Assembly (NCBI RefSeq): GCF_001949145.1
Contig: NW_019091362.1
Coordinates: forward strand, 10,500,031 to 10,564,030
DNA: 64,000 nt
Direction: 5' to 3'
Source of the DNA: Acanthaster planci
Taxonomy: Eukaryota > Echinodermata > Asteroidea > Valvatida > Acanthasteridae
Made by a program: the position numbers and the translations under genes. Positions 21,946-36,900 of the stretch are shown piece after piece. Position 1 is the first letter of the stretch. Each line of letters starts with the position of its first letter. The notes under the pieces were generated by a model. That model saw nothing but the letters and a program-made list of their open reading frames with translations, was not told where the DNA came from and searched no databases.

Positions 21946-24900
21946 CTACCAGGAAAAGAGAAGTCAAACAAAATGGTCTTAATCTGTTGAAAACGCTTTC
22001 ATTCAAACAACCAGAAAACAACTGCATTAAGAAATACCACTGCGACAGTGCACTGGAGCACAAATGCTGCAAACACACATCTAAGATCGCGAATCTTAGG
22101 GGAAGAATCATTTTCTTACAACTCTATAATGTATCACTGAAAGAAAAAATAACTTTGCATTTACTCACACAATTCTGAGGGACTCCAGATTCTTAAATGC
22201 TTCTTCCTGAACCTCGATAAACTTGCCGTCCAGTTGAGCAATAATCACACTGAACAGAAGAACATATAAGAAAACAACTTGGGAATCATTGTCTTATGTA
22301 AATATATTTTGCTTCATTCCTTTTTTTCCTTCGGAAATAAACCTTTCAGAGGCTGTTGGACAACTTCGATTCATCTTTTTGGGTCCACCAAGTCTGTTCT
22401 GATTTTCTATTTTTGAATGCACCTTGCAATGAACCGGACCAGTTCATTAATTTAATGGAAACTGTTTTCGGAGTCTTCAAAGTAAAATCGGTCGATATCA
22501 CATTTACAAGCTGTTCCCTTTACTTCACTGAAAACCACTAAGAGTACAGAAAGACCTACAGTCCCAAATGACATAAATCAGGTTATTTCAATATTCAATA
22601 CATGTATCTTGTATTTCCACAGCAACTCGGCCACATGATACTTTTCTTACTCTAATAAGCAATCAAACCCATCAAGAGGTCTTGTTATTAAGTTTGATAT
22701 TTTGGATTTTATAATTACTTTTCCACAGATGCCACTATTTTAATCCTGTAAATGCATGTCAAGATTCATCGCTAAGACACATTGAACTCTAGATGATACC
22801 GTTAGCTTACAGTGTTTGGAGATTCGATAGACCTTCGAAAGCATCCTCCGAAATAGACGTGATGGAGACATTTATTATCAACCTGTTGGGAGATACGTAT
22901 TATCATTTTCTGCTTCACCAACAGTTTTCAGTTTATTTCCTTAGGGTCGGGTGTAACATTGCTGAAGCTTGGGTAGTCAATTATTAATTTAACGCATGCG
23001 GTTGTTGACAAAACAAAGTGGTTCTTTGATGAAACATCAGTTGTGTGAGTGTAGGAGTTGCACTTTGGGCTACATATTATGGAGCAAGACGATAACCCCC
23101 TCATAAAGTAAAGAAGAGCAAGGTGGCTACGGTTGATTACTGGGTTCCCACTTCGATGTTCGATTACTCTGAATGAGCTGTTTCATGCCAGAAAAATAAT
23201 GACCTCACAAAAATGTACTGGAAATTCTACTTACAATGTTTCTAGTCGCCCCAATTCTTTGAAGACAGGTAACTCAATGGATGTGATGTTGTTGTTGGAA
23301 ATCTCTCTGTAAATGCACATGAGCCAGGATATTCAATAAATACTGTTTTCAACATTTACTTTCTTTGCCAAGTACAAGGATAACACATGGGTGAAATTCT
23401 AACAACAATGGATGCAGCATTGAAATAGTTATCTTTACTTTTTCATCATGAGCGTACACAAGCCTATGTTGCATGCATTAAGATGTGCATGTGTGGCACA
23501 CTTAACCATTATGATCTTCACAACTAAAATCTCTTCATTTAACAAATTACCAGCTTGGTTAAAAGTTGCAAGTTCCCCACTAGCTAAGCCTGCAGTGTTG
23601 CAACTGTGTTTTTTTGCTTGAAGGGTCCATTCCACGAATATTTCTTTGACACACTTTGTGGACATCTTCACGACCTTCTCTAATAAATGAAAACTTGTTG
23701 GAAACTTTGACATCCATTTGGGGTTAAGTGTTTTAAAAATTTTAAAGCTTTTCTATACTGTTGCTCTAATGTAGGGAAACCACCATTCGGTGTCTATGTT
23801 TTCTGTTCAAATTGTGAACTGTTTTTGAGAAAAGATTTCTCGTTGGCTTAGAGCCATATACCTTCACAACAATAACTCACCAGAGGAGAAGGAATTTTGG
23901 GGGGAAAAAAGCAAAATATCAAATATTCTTGCAGTTTTATGGTGCTCAAATCAGTGCATTGATTGTTTCTCCCTTGGATGACATCATAGTTTTACTCATG
24001 AATATGGAAGATTTTAGTAGCATGAAAACCCCCAAAGTACCACAGCACCTTTTAAAATAACAAGGCAAGATTGGGGTTAATTGAAACACAAACATGGCTT
24101 CCGATGCAGTAAAATAACTACATTGCAAGAAGCTGATCAGGTACTTATATTTGTCTGCTGAAGCTTCAGCAGTCTTAATTTTCAGCACTTACAAAAAGGT
24201 GATGTTCAGCCCAGAAAAAGCCCCTTCTTCAATCCGCTGTATGTGATTACCTGAAAGGGATCTGAAATGATAGCATAATATGTGAGATGAAGAAGAACTA
24301 CTTTGAAAACTCTTTGACAGAAAACTGGAAAACTTTGTGTATCTCTGCCGTGTGTGATCTTTTATTTTTTGCACACTGGTAGATACATGCATGTATATAT
24401 GAAGCAATGTTATCAATTTGCATCCGTTTAGAAATCAAACACAAGTTGAAGGATGTGAGTAAAATTGTCAGAGTGTCACGAGAAGAACAAAAACGAATTC
24501 ATTGCTCTTCTCTGCATGACAAGTAAACTATTAGCAAGGAACACTGCAATCTGGGTGGGCAAGCAAACAGAAGGAATAAGTCTACTCACAATGCCTTGAG
24601 GTAGGAAAGACCCTTGAAACCTCCCAGTTGAAGTGTATGGATGTCACCGTGAGTAAGTTCACTGCGAGAAGGCCAAAAAAACAGATGCGTTTTGTTACCA
24701 AGGTAATGTTCGGATACAAAAAGACGCAGACTACTTTTTAGACCTCTCTAAGAAAACAAAATACCCAGTGGGGAGCACCTTTAGAGTTTGGGGAGAAGTA
24801 ACTATTTTCTGTTTCTTCTTCTATTCTTAACTGTAACTAACACGTTCAAGACAAAAAAAATCACTCAGAGTAGGGAAGAAAATGCCCGCTTTGACTATGT

Positions 24901-27900
24901 ACACGTTTCACCTCAATGCCCTTTTTATGAACAGTCCACCATTGTTTCTTTCTTCAAAGTGCTACACCTTTATTGCATGTTTCTTCAAGTGCAAAATGTG
25001 GACACATTTTGCTTCCCTTAGCCCATAAGCTCCGAATCCACTAATAATATTTGACACACCCTGGGAGTGGGGGTTAAATTTCAAAAATCTTGGTTTTACT
25101 TAAAACAATGAACCCCTCAATCTTTTTTCAATAGTCCATAAATCTTACAGAGCTCGTGTCCTTTTGGCTATACTGTGGATTATATCCGGAGTCCAGCCTT
25201 CTCGGCATCGAACATGGAGATCATCGTTGACATATTTACATTGACAGCCACTGGGACACCGCTTCTCATCTGCAAAGATAAGCGCAAATACTCAAATGGA
25301 CAAACAGGTATAGTTTTTCTAGACACTGTATCGTGGGCAGTATAGTAATGGCTGACAACCACTTCAAAGTAACGGAGTACAACTACTGGCTCCGTACCGT
25401 TCACTGTTGACTAGCAGAAAGCATTCACGGGCCACGATTCATACCTACACAATCATTCGAAGTGAATAAACGGCAGATGATCGACTGGGAGCAGCCTACA
25501 CTCTCCTGATGTAGTAAAGCTTTCGGTAGTGCAAAAATACAAATGGTCATCGGGGCTTTCCAACGTGCGTCAACCAACGCAGTGTTGGCCGATCAGCCGG
25601 GTGTTGGCCCCCAAGGGAACCACGTCCCCCTCTACCTCACGCACGCTTCATTTCAAGCAACTAACACACTTCATTGCAAGCAACTAACTAGCACAATCCA
25701 GCAACTATGAACAAGTGCCGGCGATCACGTTGCACTGATCATCTGTAAATATAGCCATGAAAAATGATACGCGACTACAGCAATTGCACAGATTTATTGG
25801 TGCGTTTTTAATTTTGAAGCGCGCGCATTTGGCACGACAAACCATCTTGTTGGTGGATGATAATATACTCTAGCAGTGTATACCACCTGCATGCGAGTGA
25901 GGCGCAAAAGCAGTAACTTACTCCCGATTACCGGTATGAAGAGCGTTGTTGCGTTACTCTGCATTTTAATATGAGGTCTGGAGAGGCTGGGTCAAGGTAC
26001 CCATCTGAAGAACCAAAATTGACTGATAATTTTAAGGGCCTCGGCATCCCCATCAGTGGAATGTCCCACGGTCTAAAGACGGCGACTCTTACCACATCTT
26101 TCCTCGTCATCTCCGTCGTCACAGTCAGTGACTCCGTCGCATACTGCTTCCCAGTCAATACATTTAGCTGATGCATAGCACGCGTAAAAGCCAGGACAGT
26201 GTACATTGGCTGAGGGAAATAGAGGGAAAAACAGAAGAAAAGTAACAAAATACATTCCTTCATGTTCTGAACATAGCACCATGCACGGGCCCTTATTTGC
26301 CTTTGCGTAATTTGTCTTGACATACTCACAAATTTCCGAACAGAGACGACATTGGCAATGAAGACTTAATCATACCGAGTCCACACTTATTTGTTGCTCT
26401 TCCCGCAGCAATTAAAAACTGGGTTTTCTTCCTGAGCGCTTGTGTGGACATTTTCCAACCCTTTGAGTTTAATTACAGTCATCGAGACACATGTACTTTA
26501 CTGTCATACGAGGGACGCTACTTTTGGAGAAGTCCCTGCCATTCTATAATAAATTGCCACTCACAAGGCCCTCGAAAATGTTGCATATTCAACGATACGC
26601 AAAGGCTTGACTTTTGACATTTGCAATTATAAAAACCCTGCGTAGAGGCACTGACATCAGTAGCGTACGCCGATTAATGCTAATTGGTACAAACAAATTA
26701 ACGCCCAACTGCAATCACCACCCATCTAATCCTATTAATCAGTCAAATCTTTCAGATGTCAAAGTATTTCAACTTACTGCAGCCGAGTTCATCTCGCGAG
26801 TTGGAGCAGTCCACAAAACCATCACACCTTGCCCTCGGAATCAAACACGACCCGTCTCGGCATTCGAAAAGGCTAGCGTTAAGCAGTTTACAAGATACAA
26901 CTTCTGCAAACAAAAAACAGAAGCAACGGTTGCACATGTCTTTAATATAGCGAAGAACATGCATTAAATCCGCCCATCGCCCAAATTTTAAAAAATCGCT
27001 TCCACTGAGTTCTTGGATGAAAAGATGGAGATATGATATTGCAATTTGTTTTTAAGAGAAACTCTACATCGAATCTAACTGTGTATCTTTTACAATGGGC
27101 ACAAATAGAACTCATAAACCTTTCTAATTTTTAAAAAACTTTTCGACATTTTAGTTTCTTAATAAATTCGTTGAAACGTCTCCAACCTTCGATATGATCT
27201 GTCGGTTAATGTTTGCTTCTTTGAAGTAGTAGCTCAGTTTTCGTACGTGAACATGCATGTCGACAATTCCACATCAAGAAATTGGATCTGCGTATTTTTA
27301 TATACACTGAAACTTTTTACCCTGAATTTGTTTTTACTTCTTCAGTGGGAAACAAAAGCAATTCACCAAACAGTCTTTGAAAATTCAAGAAATTCAAAGT
27401 ACATGTAATATTACATGCCGAATCATTTGTTACTCAAATGTGTTCCACTCAATCCCTACTTAACACAGTGACCCAATCCACTGAGGGCCCACCTAATCCA
27501 CCGGTGATCATCCGTTTCGTTGGTTATCTAGCAGTCTTACGCCTACAAGCATTTAAGATCACGTAATATTTCTACCTATTAGTGATTCTTCACAGTCGCT
27601 TTCTGACGATTCGTCTTCTTTACACCAATCTGGTTCTGTAAAGGATAAAGGGATCGACTTTCTGAGAATTAATGTGGACTGCAAGTCCCCCAACACTGTG
27701 GTTTGGGGGTGCAAGAAAAAGCCACGCTTAAACCAGAAAATACACTGTGTCAGGAAATCTGGAGACACAAATGTGATTTACTCTAGGCTACACAAGGAGA
27801 AAAAAAAATCACTCTTCCCAATGGTTTAGCTAAGGAGGGGGGTGCACCCCCCAGCGGCGTTTAAACTGTGATCGAACCCATTAAGTGCCCGTCCCAGAAA

Positions 27901-30900
27901 AAAAATCAGAAAGTGTCTGCGCAAAATGCACTGCAGTTACGCCAATTACTGTATATTCCAACAGTACAATTACATGTATCTCTAACCGACGAATAACAGC
28001 ACTTACGTCTGAGGACAAGTACTCGCCACTGAAAGCATGGAAACATCCCTTGCTACCTTTATGCCCTACCCTCTGTGGTTGTGTAAAATACGTCTACCAA
28101 TACCACCTAGTTTGGTTACCAGACCCGATGACCAAGACAGGAGGTAGGCCTATTCCTCCTGTTTCCGGATGTAGCCGAAATATTCCGAAGCCATCCCATC
28201 TATATTCGGCATGACCGTTTCTGTTCGGTTATTCCCGGCCGGATAGCTGTTGAACGTAAACTACCGTATCCTGATGGCGACTGTTGATCCTACAATATTT
28301 GACTTTAAACACTAAAATCGAAGGTCGCCTTGGCCGAAATGCAAAATATAACTTTCTTCGAACAATGCAGGCTCTATGTTTGAAACATGCTCGAAGTGGG
28401 AATACACTTGCAGTATTGCCCATTGGATATGGGAAAAGCCTCATTTTTGAGATGTTGCCACTGATGAATTCAAAAACACCCAGGCTCTCAACTTGTGACC
28501 CCGGACCCTTGCGTCATATCTATTTACATCCGTGGGTGATGCCTGACCTAAGATTTTTTTTTATCAAGAGTCGTCATGGAATCTTTGGGAAGGGAACCAG
28601 ACTAAATACCACCAAGCGGTCACAACGGGAGACTTTGAGGCGCTTAGTGGCAGCAAACAATCCGGTCATTTTCCGCGGTTATGCGTGTGCTGAGTACTAA
28701 CACGCATGCCTAGTACTGCACGTGCATACCCACATCAGCCAAAAAAAACCTGTTGTGTCTGCCGCCAGCGATTTTTTTCCGAAGGTGGGCGAGTCAAAAT
28801 GAAAGAATTATTCATAAGACCTACAAATGAACTGAACTCCAATAGACCTCTGTACTAATAAATTAATAATTATGCACGCACGTGCACAAATGTCCTTGGC
28901 GGCAAGAAGTGTGTGCGGGCCATTGAAAATGTACAGGGGTGCAACTTCAATGATCATTTTCTGTCAGGTTTTCTGACTTAATATTGTTCATTTTTTTCGA
29001 CAGAAAATCCTATTAAATCGTTTTTGCTATTAGTTTCTAACTGAAGTGGGACTTTTTTAGTGCTCTGTTAAAAGATTTTAAAATCATAATTTTTCCTGTC
29101 GTCGTTTCTTAATGTGGCCCCTTTCCATCATGAGTAGTATAAACTACATCGTTAGTGTTCTTGGAGCCTACCTGTACATTTTGTAAAAACACGTACCGAT
29201 GTTCAATGTACATGCATACTGTACGTACATGTACATAGTTTACCATTGAACTCGGTCATAGCTTGGAGTACTACCGAAAGAAATGGTATCCAGTTGTTAT
29301 GTTTGGGGTCGTAGGAGAAAAAGTACAGATTCCATAGACAAAAGAGATCCGGTTCTTCAGATTTCCCAAGTACAGAAAGCAGCGAATCGAATGTGTACAG
29401 TACCGGTACATGTAGGCCTACATTGAACCAGTGAGGTAGATTGACTCATGAATCCGAATCAACTGCTGGCTGTCGCCGGGAGTATCGAATGCATTCCGTC
29501 CTACCTGGCCGATATAGGCCAATAATTATAATTATCATAGGTAAATGGTTTTCTGACGTGATAGTCAAGTCGCTCAAACTTTCTATTTCGAACAGCTTGC
29601 TGTCTCGTCTCACTGGACAGTGGGCATGGCTTTTATTTCTTGCATCAGAACTACGAAATGAACCTAAAAAGGAATTGGGGGATAGACAAAACGCACCATT
29701 AAATCCGTGATTAACCTCTCTTTCACGGGTTATACTTACCGTAGAGAGGAACTTCGAAAATCGATAAGAGGAATCCTTCTTCTTGAATGCTGAAATCTGT
29801 CTTGAATTTAATGGTGACTGACGACGAATTGAAGACCATGCTGCGAACCTTTGTTCTTCCGTCTAGGGAGAACTCTGACGGATCGACTGCGTAAAATGTT
29901 CGCCCTTCAATTCTCAAAACATCATAACGAGCCTCTGTGTTGAAGTCATGAACTTGGACAAAAATGACGTTCCCCTGCGCAGTCATGATTGTCCACGCGC
30001 AGTCTAGTTTAGCGGGATAATCAGCCGGATAGTTCGGCGAGGTGAAATTTACCGGCTCAGGGTCTGCCACAATTATCCTCTCGCCGCAATAATCTGAGAA
30101 CACAAAAGGTAAACTGTGCCCCGATAGAAATGAAGTAAAAGAAAAAGATAGTCATCAACTCCGTTTTGGTTCATCTCCCCATTTACACTAAGCATAAGTT
30201 AGGGATTTGTGGGGGGTGACTGGTCTTGCCCGGCCATGACAATTTTATGTGTAAAATCAACACGGTGAAAATGGATTACGTAAAAGAGAGATGGTGAAAA
30301 AGGATGACAAAAGACGTTGACGTTGTCACAAACATATTTTTACATGGTGTCTTTTGTAGTCTTATTTTCTATATTTTACCGTAATTGGGACGAAGTTTCC
30401 TTATGGTAAACTACTCAGAATTTGAGTTCTGGTTTCTGTAGAATATACGGCCACTTACTTGTTGGGCAAAGTAGTAATTCGTAGTTTTCGGGCACACAAA
30501 CAAACTCTGGGTAGTCGCACATTACTTCACCAACACCACATGAAACTTGAACAGAAACAAAAGAATGTCATTATTTTTTATTGTTCCTTATATTTTCTTT
30601 CTAAAATATTGCCTCATAGAAAGAATGTATCATTTATCACATTCCAAAATCCCAAAAGGTTCTACATCCTGTAAAAATTCCATTTTCTATTCACTTGGGT
30701 GTTCAAACTGTTGAACAAAAAACGCAAGACTTGTACGATTCGCAGAATTCAATTTAGTGTTAAGTCCGAGACTGAGTGTCTGGTGTAACAAAATGGGTGC
30801 AACTGAATGCAATGCCAGTTTTCATTTTTTTTTCCAGCCAACGTTTGACCCTAGAATCTAGCCATACCACTACTGACTCTTGACTTCTGGTCCGATCCAA

Positions 30901-33900
30901 GACCATTGGGACTGAAAACTAGTTTTCATTTCTGTAAATGAATAGCCAGATTCAACTAATTTTGAAGTAGTACCAGATCAAGGACAATTCTTTTATTATG
31001 ACACAAATTTATGGAAAGCTTTCCAGTTTCGTAGAATTTCGTAGAATCGTTTTTTGTTGAAGTAGAACTGCTTCGATTTAAAATTAGTTACAAAAATGTA
31101 CCGCTGAATTAAGAGAATGATGTAGTCAATTTAATTCAGTTTGGTCCACAAAAGTTAATAACTGACTACCGACTTCAGCCTTTCAACCCATTCATGTAAT
31201 TTCCTACACAGACAGCTGACACAGGTAAGCCCGATCCCAGAGTTGTAGACTCGAGTCACCTGACTTGGTACAAATCGGACTCGAGTAACTACTTGTATGA
31301 CTTTTTTAGATTTTTTGACTTTTTTTTTTGTGATCAGTTTTTGACTTGTGACTTGACTTGGACTTGCAAAAATTGACTTTTCTACCACCTGTGCAAAATC
31401 CTTAATTGTAGCGAAGTACTTCATTTCAGGTGGCAAAGAGCACTGCTTGAGTCAAATATGAATATAAAAAATACATCAAATACTTCAACACGGTTGTTGA
31501 ATGTGTTCCACTCAACTGATTTACCTTCGTTGTCTGGTCTTTTTTCAACTTGAAGAACGAATCCTTTCCTCTCAGTGAAGTAGTTGGAATAGAAGTGCAA
31601 GGCCAACTCATTGCCTTTCGATGCAACTCTGCTTGGAAAATATGATCTGCAGTTGGGGAAGGCAAACACAGCAGTCGACTTTTAAGACAATACTTTCATG
31701 TACAATAACACCCTTGTTTATACTATGTCGTTTTTTTGTTCCGTACTTAAAACAAGCGATTAGAAAATCAGGGTTTTCATAAAACGGTTGCTTACAATTT
31801 TATCGCTAGGGAGATATTTTGTATCCACTTTGTTTAATTCCATAATAAAAGTAATAACAGCGCAAACGTTGGCAAGATAGAAAGATACTTCGCCAGTAAA
31901 TCGCCACAACTTGGTTACAAGACTGTGTTGGTGTTTTTTTTGTTTAAGTTTTAAGGCGTCTCTTTCGTCCTTTCTATTTTTTTTTACAAAACTCACGAAG
32001 GGCGATCAAGCTTTTTCGTTTTACGACTCCCCATTATAACCCAGGAAAAATAAAGGATCATTTGCACCCTTGCGATACATGTATTTCTACCTTGCCCTAC
32101 ACTTGCATCCACAGCCACTGAGGTTTGGAGTCGCCACTGCGCAATGCCCATTTATGCGCATGCGTGCATAATTAAAATTAATTAGTAAAACTTCCTTTAC
32201 TGTCGATCACGCAAGTGGTATGAATAAACGCAATCCATGATTGCCATAGTCCGATCACGCCACAGAAAACAAAATATATCAGACGTTGCAACAGGAGTAT
32301 ACCAGGCACGAAATGGGACAAAGGGGTACCCCCAACAACTCCAATCCCTGTACACACTCTAGCCTATTGTTACTTCTCTCTGTCCTATAGTTTGCATCAA
32401 ATGAAAAGGAACGTTAAAAATTGCGCCCATTGATGATTACATTTTCATGGATGTGAAAGTGTAGTCAGGTGCATATAGCAAGCAGGCGTAGACAGGAACT
32501 TCATGGACCAAAACTGCAAGCGCAACGGTTCACTCGAGCTGCAGCTCAAGCCAGAAAAAGGTTTGTATGAAAATCAGTGCGAAAATTTCTACTAATGTCA
32601 AGTCTTTGAAACGTCCCGAATAGAGAGGGAACATGATAATGAACGTTCCTTGTCCAGCACGGCATCTATTTTTACCCGCTTATTCGATAGCGATTTGAGA
32701 ACTGGAGTCCATTTGACAACTGGAGGTAGTCGTATCCGTCTTGAGTCTCGAATTCCAGAAAGATGACCAGAATTCGGTGTCCTTGGGGAGCAATCGCAAA
32801 CCAGTAGCATCTCAAATTTGAAGGGTACTCCCTGGGCCATCCAGGCGAGGTCAGATTGGCGTAGCCTAACTTTGTCATGTTAATACGTGTTTCGCCGCAC
32901 GGCCCTGAATTGGATAGAAAGGACCTGTTACCTTACCAGGCATGGCACAAAAATGAACGCACCTTATTCACAAGGAAGCCAGACGTTATGGTATCTTATG
33001 GTATCTTATTCAGTGTAATTTGTTAGTGGGATGGTACTAGACTACTTTTGGTTCCATACCTCACTTTCTCATCTTCTTAAGTGTTACATCAAACATAATT
33101 TTAAATTATTCATCACGTAAATGAAATTGATTTGTAATGAAGTCTTGTTTCGTTGCTTTATTTTTATTCTTAGTTCCAAATAAAAAAGTTAATCTCACTA
33201 TCCAGTGCAATATGGCTGACTTCTGAATATATTTTGATTTCTCGCCATCTTAGGTTCATGCACTCTACAATAACACTGTATTTGCTTTAATATTACTCTA
33301 GGTAGACCTTTTCCGTGCTGTTTTGCTATTCACTATCACTTCATCCAAGATAATAAGTCACCTACAATCCTTCGCAGTGAAACTTACAGCAAGTTGAGAA
33401 GCATTAGGTTTTTGAATCCCGCAATTTTTTAGTGGCAATGCGCAGTGAGATACAATAGTTGAGCAGTTGTAAATGGTAAAGCTCTGAATTGCTCCTCATG
33501 AGGAAAACTTACCACAGTTAAACTCGTCTGAGTGATCTGAGCAGTCCGGGAACCCATCACAAATCCAGGGCCTTACTATGCAACTGCCCCCGGTTTGACA
33601 AGCAAAGTGCTCCTTGGAGCATTGCCCTATAAAAGAGGTCCAAAATGATGTGTCAGGACCTTAATCAATATTAAGCAACAGCAACGTGGAGAAGAAAGCT
33701 CTTTTACCAATACAGATTGTATGTGGGTGTTTCACTAGAGTAAACAGGCAATACCCCTGTTTAAACCATCGAAAAATAACATTCCTAGAGCATTCCTAGT
33801 TCAAAACTGTAAACTCAAGCACAAAATGTATATTCACTATTAAAAAAGGAATTTAGTTTCATGGGGATTTTTTTTCACTTACTACATCCAAATTCGTCCT

Positions 33901-36900
33901 CAAACTCAGGGCAGTCTGGCCAGCCATCGCAGACATCTGCTTGGTCGATGCAGGCGGTTCCAGAGGGGCATTTGAACTGTCCAATTTGGCACACTGACAA
34001 AACACATCCAGCTCTACGTTATCTACGTCTACAGACCATTATGCTACATTGCCCGATACAGTTTCAGATTTACAGTTCCCGTTCAAGTTATATAGTAAAG
34101 AGTTAGTGGATGAATGACAATGTTTATTGCCAACATGCCCAGAGTTCTACTTTCATCAGGCCTTACATACAAGGAATCTCCTGTGTTCAGTGAGGGGCAA
34201 GGAGATAATAAATATCAAGCTTTTGGCGCATGATTAATGCACGCTCATCACTAGCTCATTATTTGAGACAGTATAGCCAGTACGAAAATCTTCAGTTAAT
34301 CTTGAAAGAGCCAGGATAGATGTAGCCTCTCTGATGTTCTCTCTCATACTGTCTCCTTGGGGTTTTTTTAGGTCCTTTATTTCGAAATTTTAATTTTGGT
34401 TACTGTTTGCGAGTCACACACTTAGAGGGGCATAAAGACAGGTATCAAAATCGACACTGGTCCCATTCCAGGTCCAGAGCAAACAAAGCTAACGACTTGA
34501 GGCCAATTTTTTACATGTTCACGACCTTGGCTTGTTCACATTAATATTTTACTTACCAATGTCCACAAATTGTCTGAGCGTAAATGCAATATGCGGACGA
34601 GGACCACTCTCTATCCATAGTGTGGAGCCACGGGATGATATGTAAGGGCGGAATGTGCTCCTCAAATCTGAATGAAACTCAGCAAGTTTTGTACACTGGC
34701 TCGCGTTACTGTCTCTAAGGAAGTCCTGGTAGTTCCCATCACAGAAGATGATCTGTGCACTGTGGTATGCTAGGATGGTGACCTGGATTCGCGCATACGG
34801 CTCTGCGGTGACAGTCCACAGACAGCTGTTGTTATGAATTTTATTCTCCGCTGCAGACAACAATCGACTAACTGAAGCATTCAAGGCAATGTTAGGCTCC
34901 CCGCAGTACCCTGAAATTAAAAAATAAAAACGCCTGTCCGCACCTTTAGCATTATTGTAACATTGCTGAATTTAAAAAGGCGATTTCTAAACTGCAAAAT
35001 ATATTTTAATTTGAATTTAACACTTTGGCAGTTATCAGTGGACTACGCCAGACTGGCTGTAGTCCTGCAATACCACCGAGGATGTCAAATAAAAACCAAT
35101 TTAACACAGTTTTTGCGGTGTAGGTCGGTATGCAAAAGGGACAGTTCTATAAATAGTTACACATCGACTCTCAACCTACTTAAATAATCAAGTGAAGCTT
35201 TAGCACTGAGCGATACAGAAACTGGTCCCAATTAATGTATGCATTGTAAGACAAAGGGTAGAGCTTGCAAGTAAACCGTTTCCAGTCATAAAATCTGGCC
35301 CAGATGTGCTTCCCCAATAAACACCTTAACCTGTGATGGTAACGCACCGTATCCTTTAATGGTTTCATGCGGTATTATGTTGATTAATCTTACTACACCC
35401 AAATTCGTCGTTCCTTTTTTCACAATGCGAGATGCCATCACAGACCCGATCAAGTGGTATGCACTCTCGTGCTGAGCATGCAAATGCATCGTCGTTACAG
35501 CCCGCTGTCGAAAGGACATAACAAAAACAGCGGCCTTTAAATTAAGCTGAATCTGAATCATATCGCAGTTATTGTATATAGGGCATGTAATGCAAATCCA
35601 CGCATCCACGCTCCAGCAGGCGTTTCACAATATTGCGCCTCCAACAGTTTGCAACGCGTTGACCAATCACAGTGCGCAAAATCTGTCAACCCAATGCGCA
35701 TTTCAAGGGCATATATATAAGCCCATAGACTGGCTGCCCCAATTAAAAACAACGGCGGGGTACCGTAACCGAAACGCCATCCGACTAAATCCAAATGCGT
35801 AGGCAAATTAACCCCTTGGTATAGGGAATTTACGCACAGTTGAGGAATTTCAACCGTAAAATTCTATCGAGAAATTTTTAATTGTGGAAAAAATCCTCTG
35901 TTTACATAATCTGGCCCATGCAGATTCGAAACAATGCGGTTGCAACGTTTGAAAAGAAGAGATAGCAGTACCGAAGATTAAAAAAGGGACAAATAAACAA
36001 ATACATGTACTCCAAGCCCGAGTTCGGGCAGCTTGTTCCGTATATTCACGAACAGCTCGATTCGTTATTCGTGGGTCGGCCGCTCGAACGCCGGGAACAA
36101 ACAACCGGTTGTCGCTGGCAGTTAGTGACAAGCAACATGCAACATGGCGGCGTCCATGTGGGCTACGTTATTCGAGAGTTAATGTTTGGATGGGCTGAAT
36201 TCTTTTCTATTTAAACAGGAACATTCATTTCTGTGTTACGGAAAATTATTAAAGTTAATTTTGCAAAACTTCCCATTGTCTATGGCTTTAGAAGCCCTCT
36301 CTTTACTTTTACTGTTTTTGAACTTTACTGTTCAAAAATCAAAATCTCACGAGTTTTCCTGTAAAACCCTGACAAGGAGGTGGTGTGTGATCCTGTTACG
36401 AGAACAGAGTTCTTGAGTCGTGTTTCCGCCGTTCGAGCGCGAAAACAAGAAACCTGTGTCAAGAACTGGCCGCCCGAACTCGACCCAAGTGCGTCACGCG
36501 CAATTCGCACTGAACGCGCTGCCATCCACCGTTTCGCCCACAGCTTGCCCACCGACTGGTGGTCTATGCGTTTAATATCTTTGTGGCGCGTTTGGAAAGA
36601 GTCGACATATTTCGTGCTCTGTAATGGACCTTTCCTATGAAATATGCAAATACGGCAGGCGCATGCGCATTACTACCACTGGTTGGCAAAGTTGCTTAAA
36701 TCTTTGACGTAACAATACACATCTTTATGCGCGCGTCACTGTCGCCGTTTCTGTGCTTGTATAGCTTTGACATGAGTGCCAAAATTAAAGACAAGGTACA
36801 GTTACTTTCCAACCTCAGGACACTGAAAACTTCACTTAGTTTCGAGAAAAGCGTGCTCAAGTATCGGGCAAAGGCTGTAATATAGTTTTGATTGACCGTC

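Noticed and set aside
23435-23713. 92-codon minus-strand frame as an extra exon of the receptor
   Set aside because: No phase 2-2 splice sites in register, and the related frame in the relic copy is broken by indels; better explained as duplicated intron.
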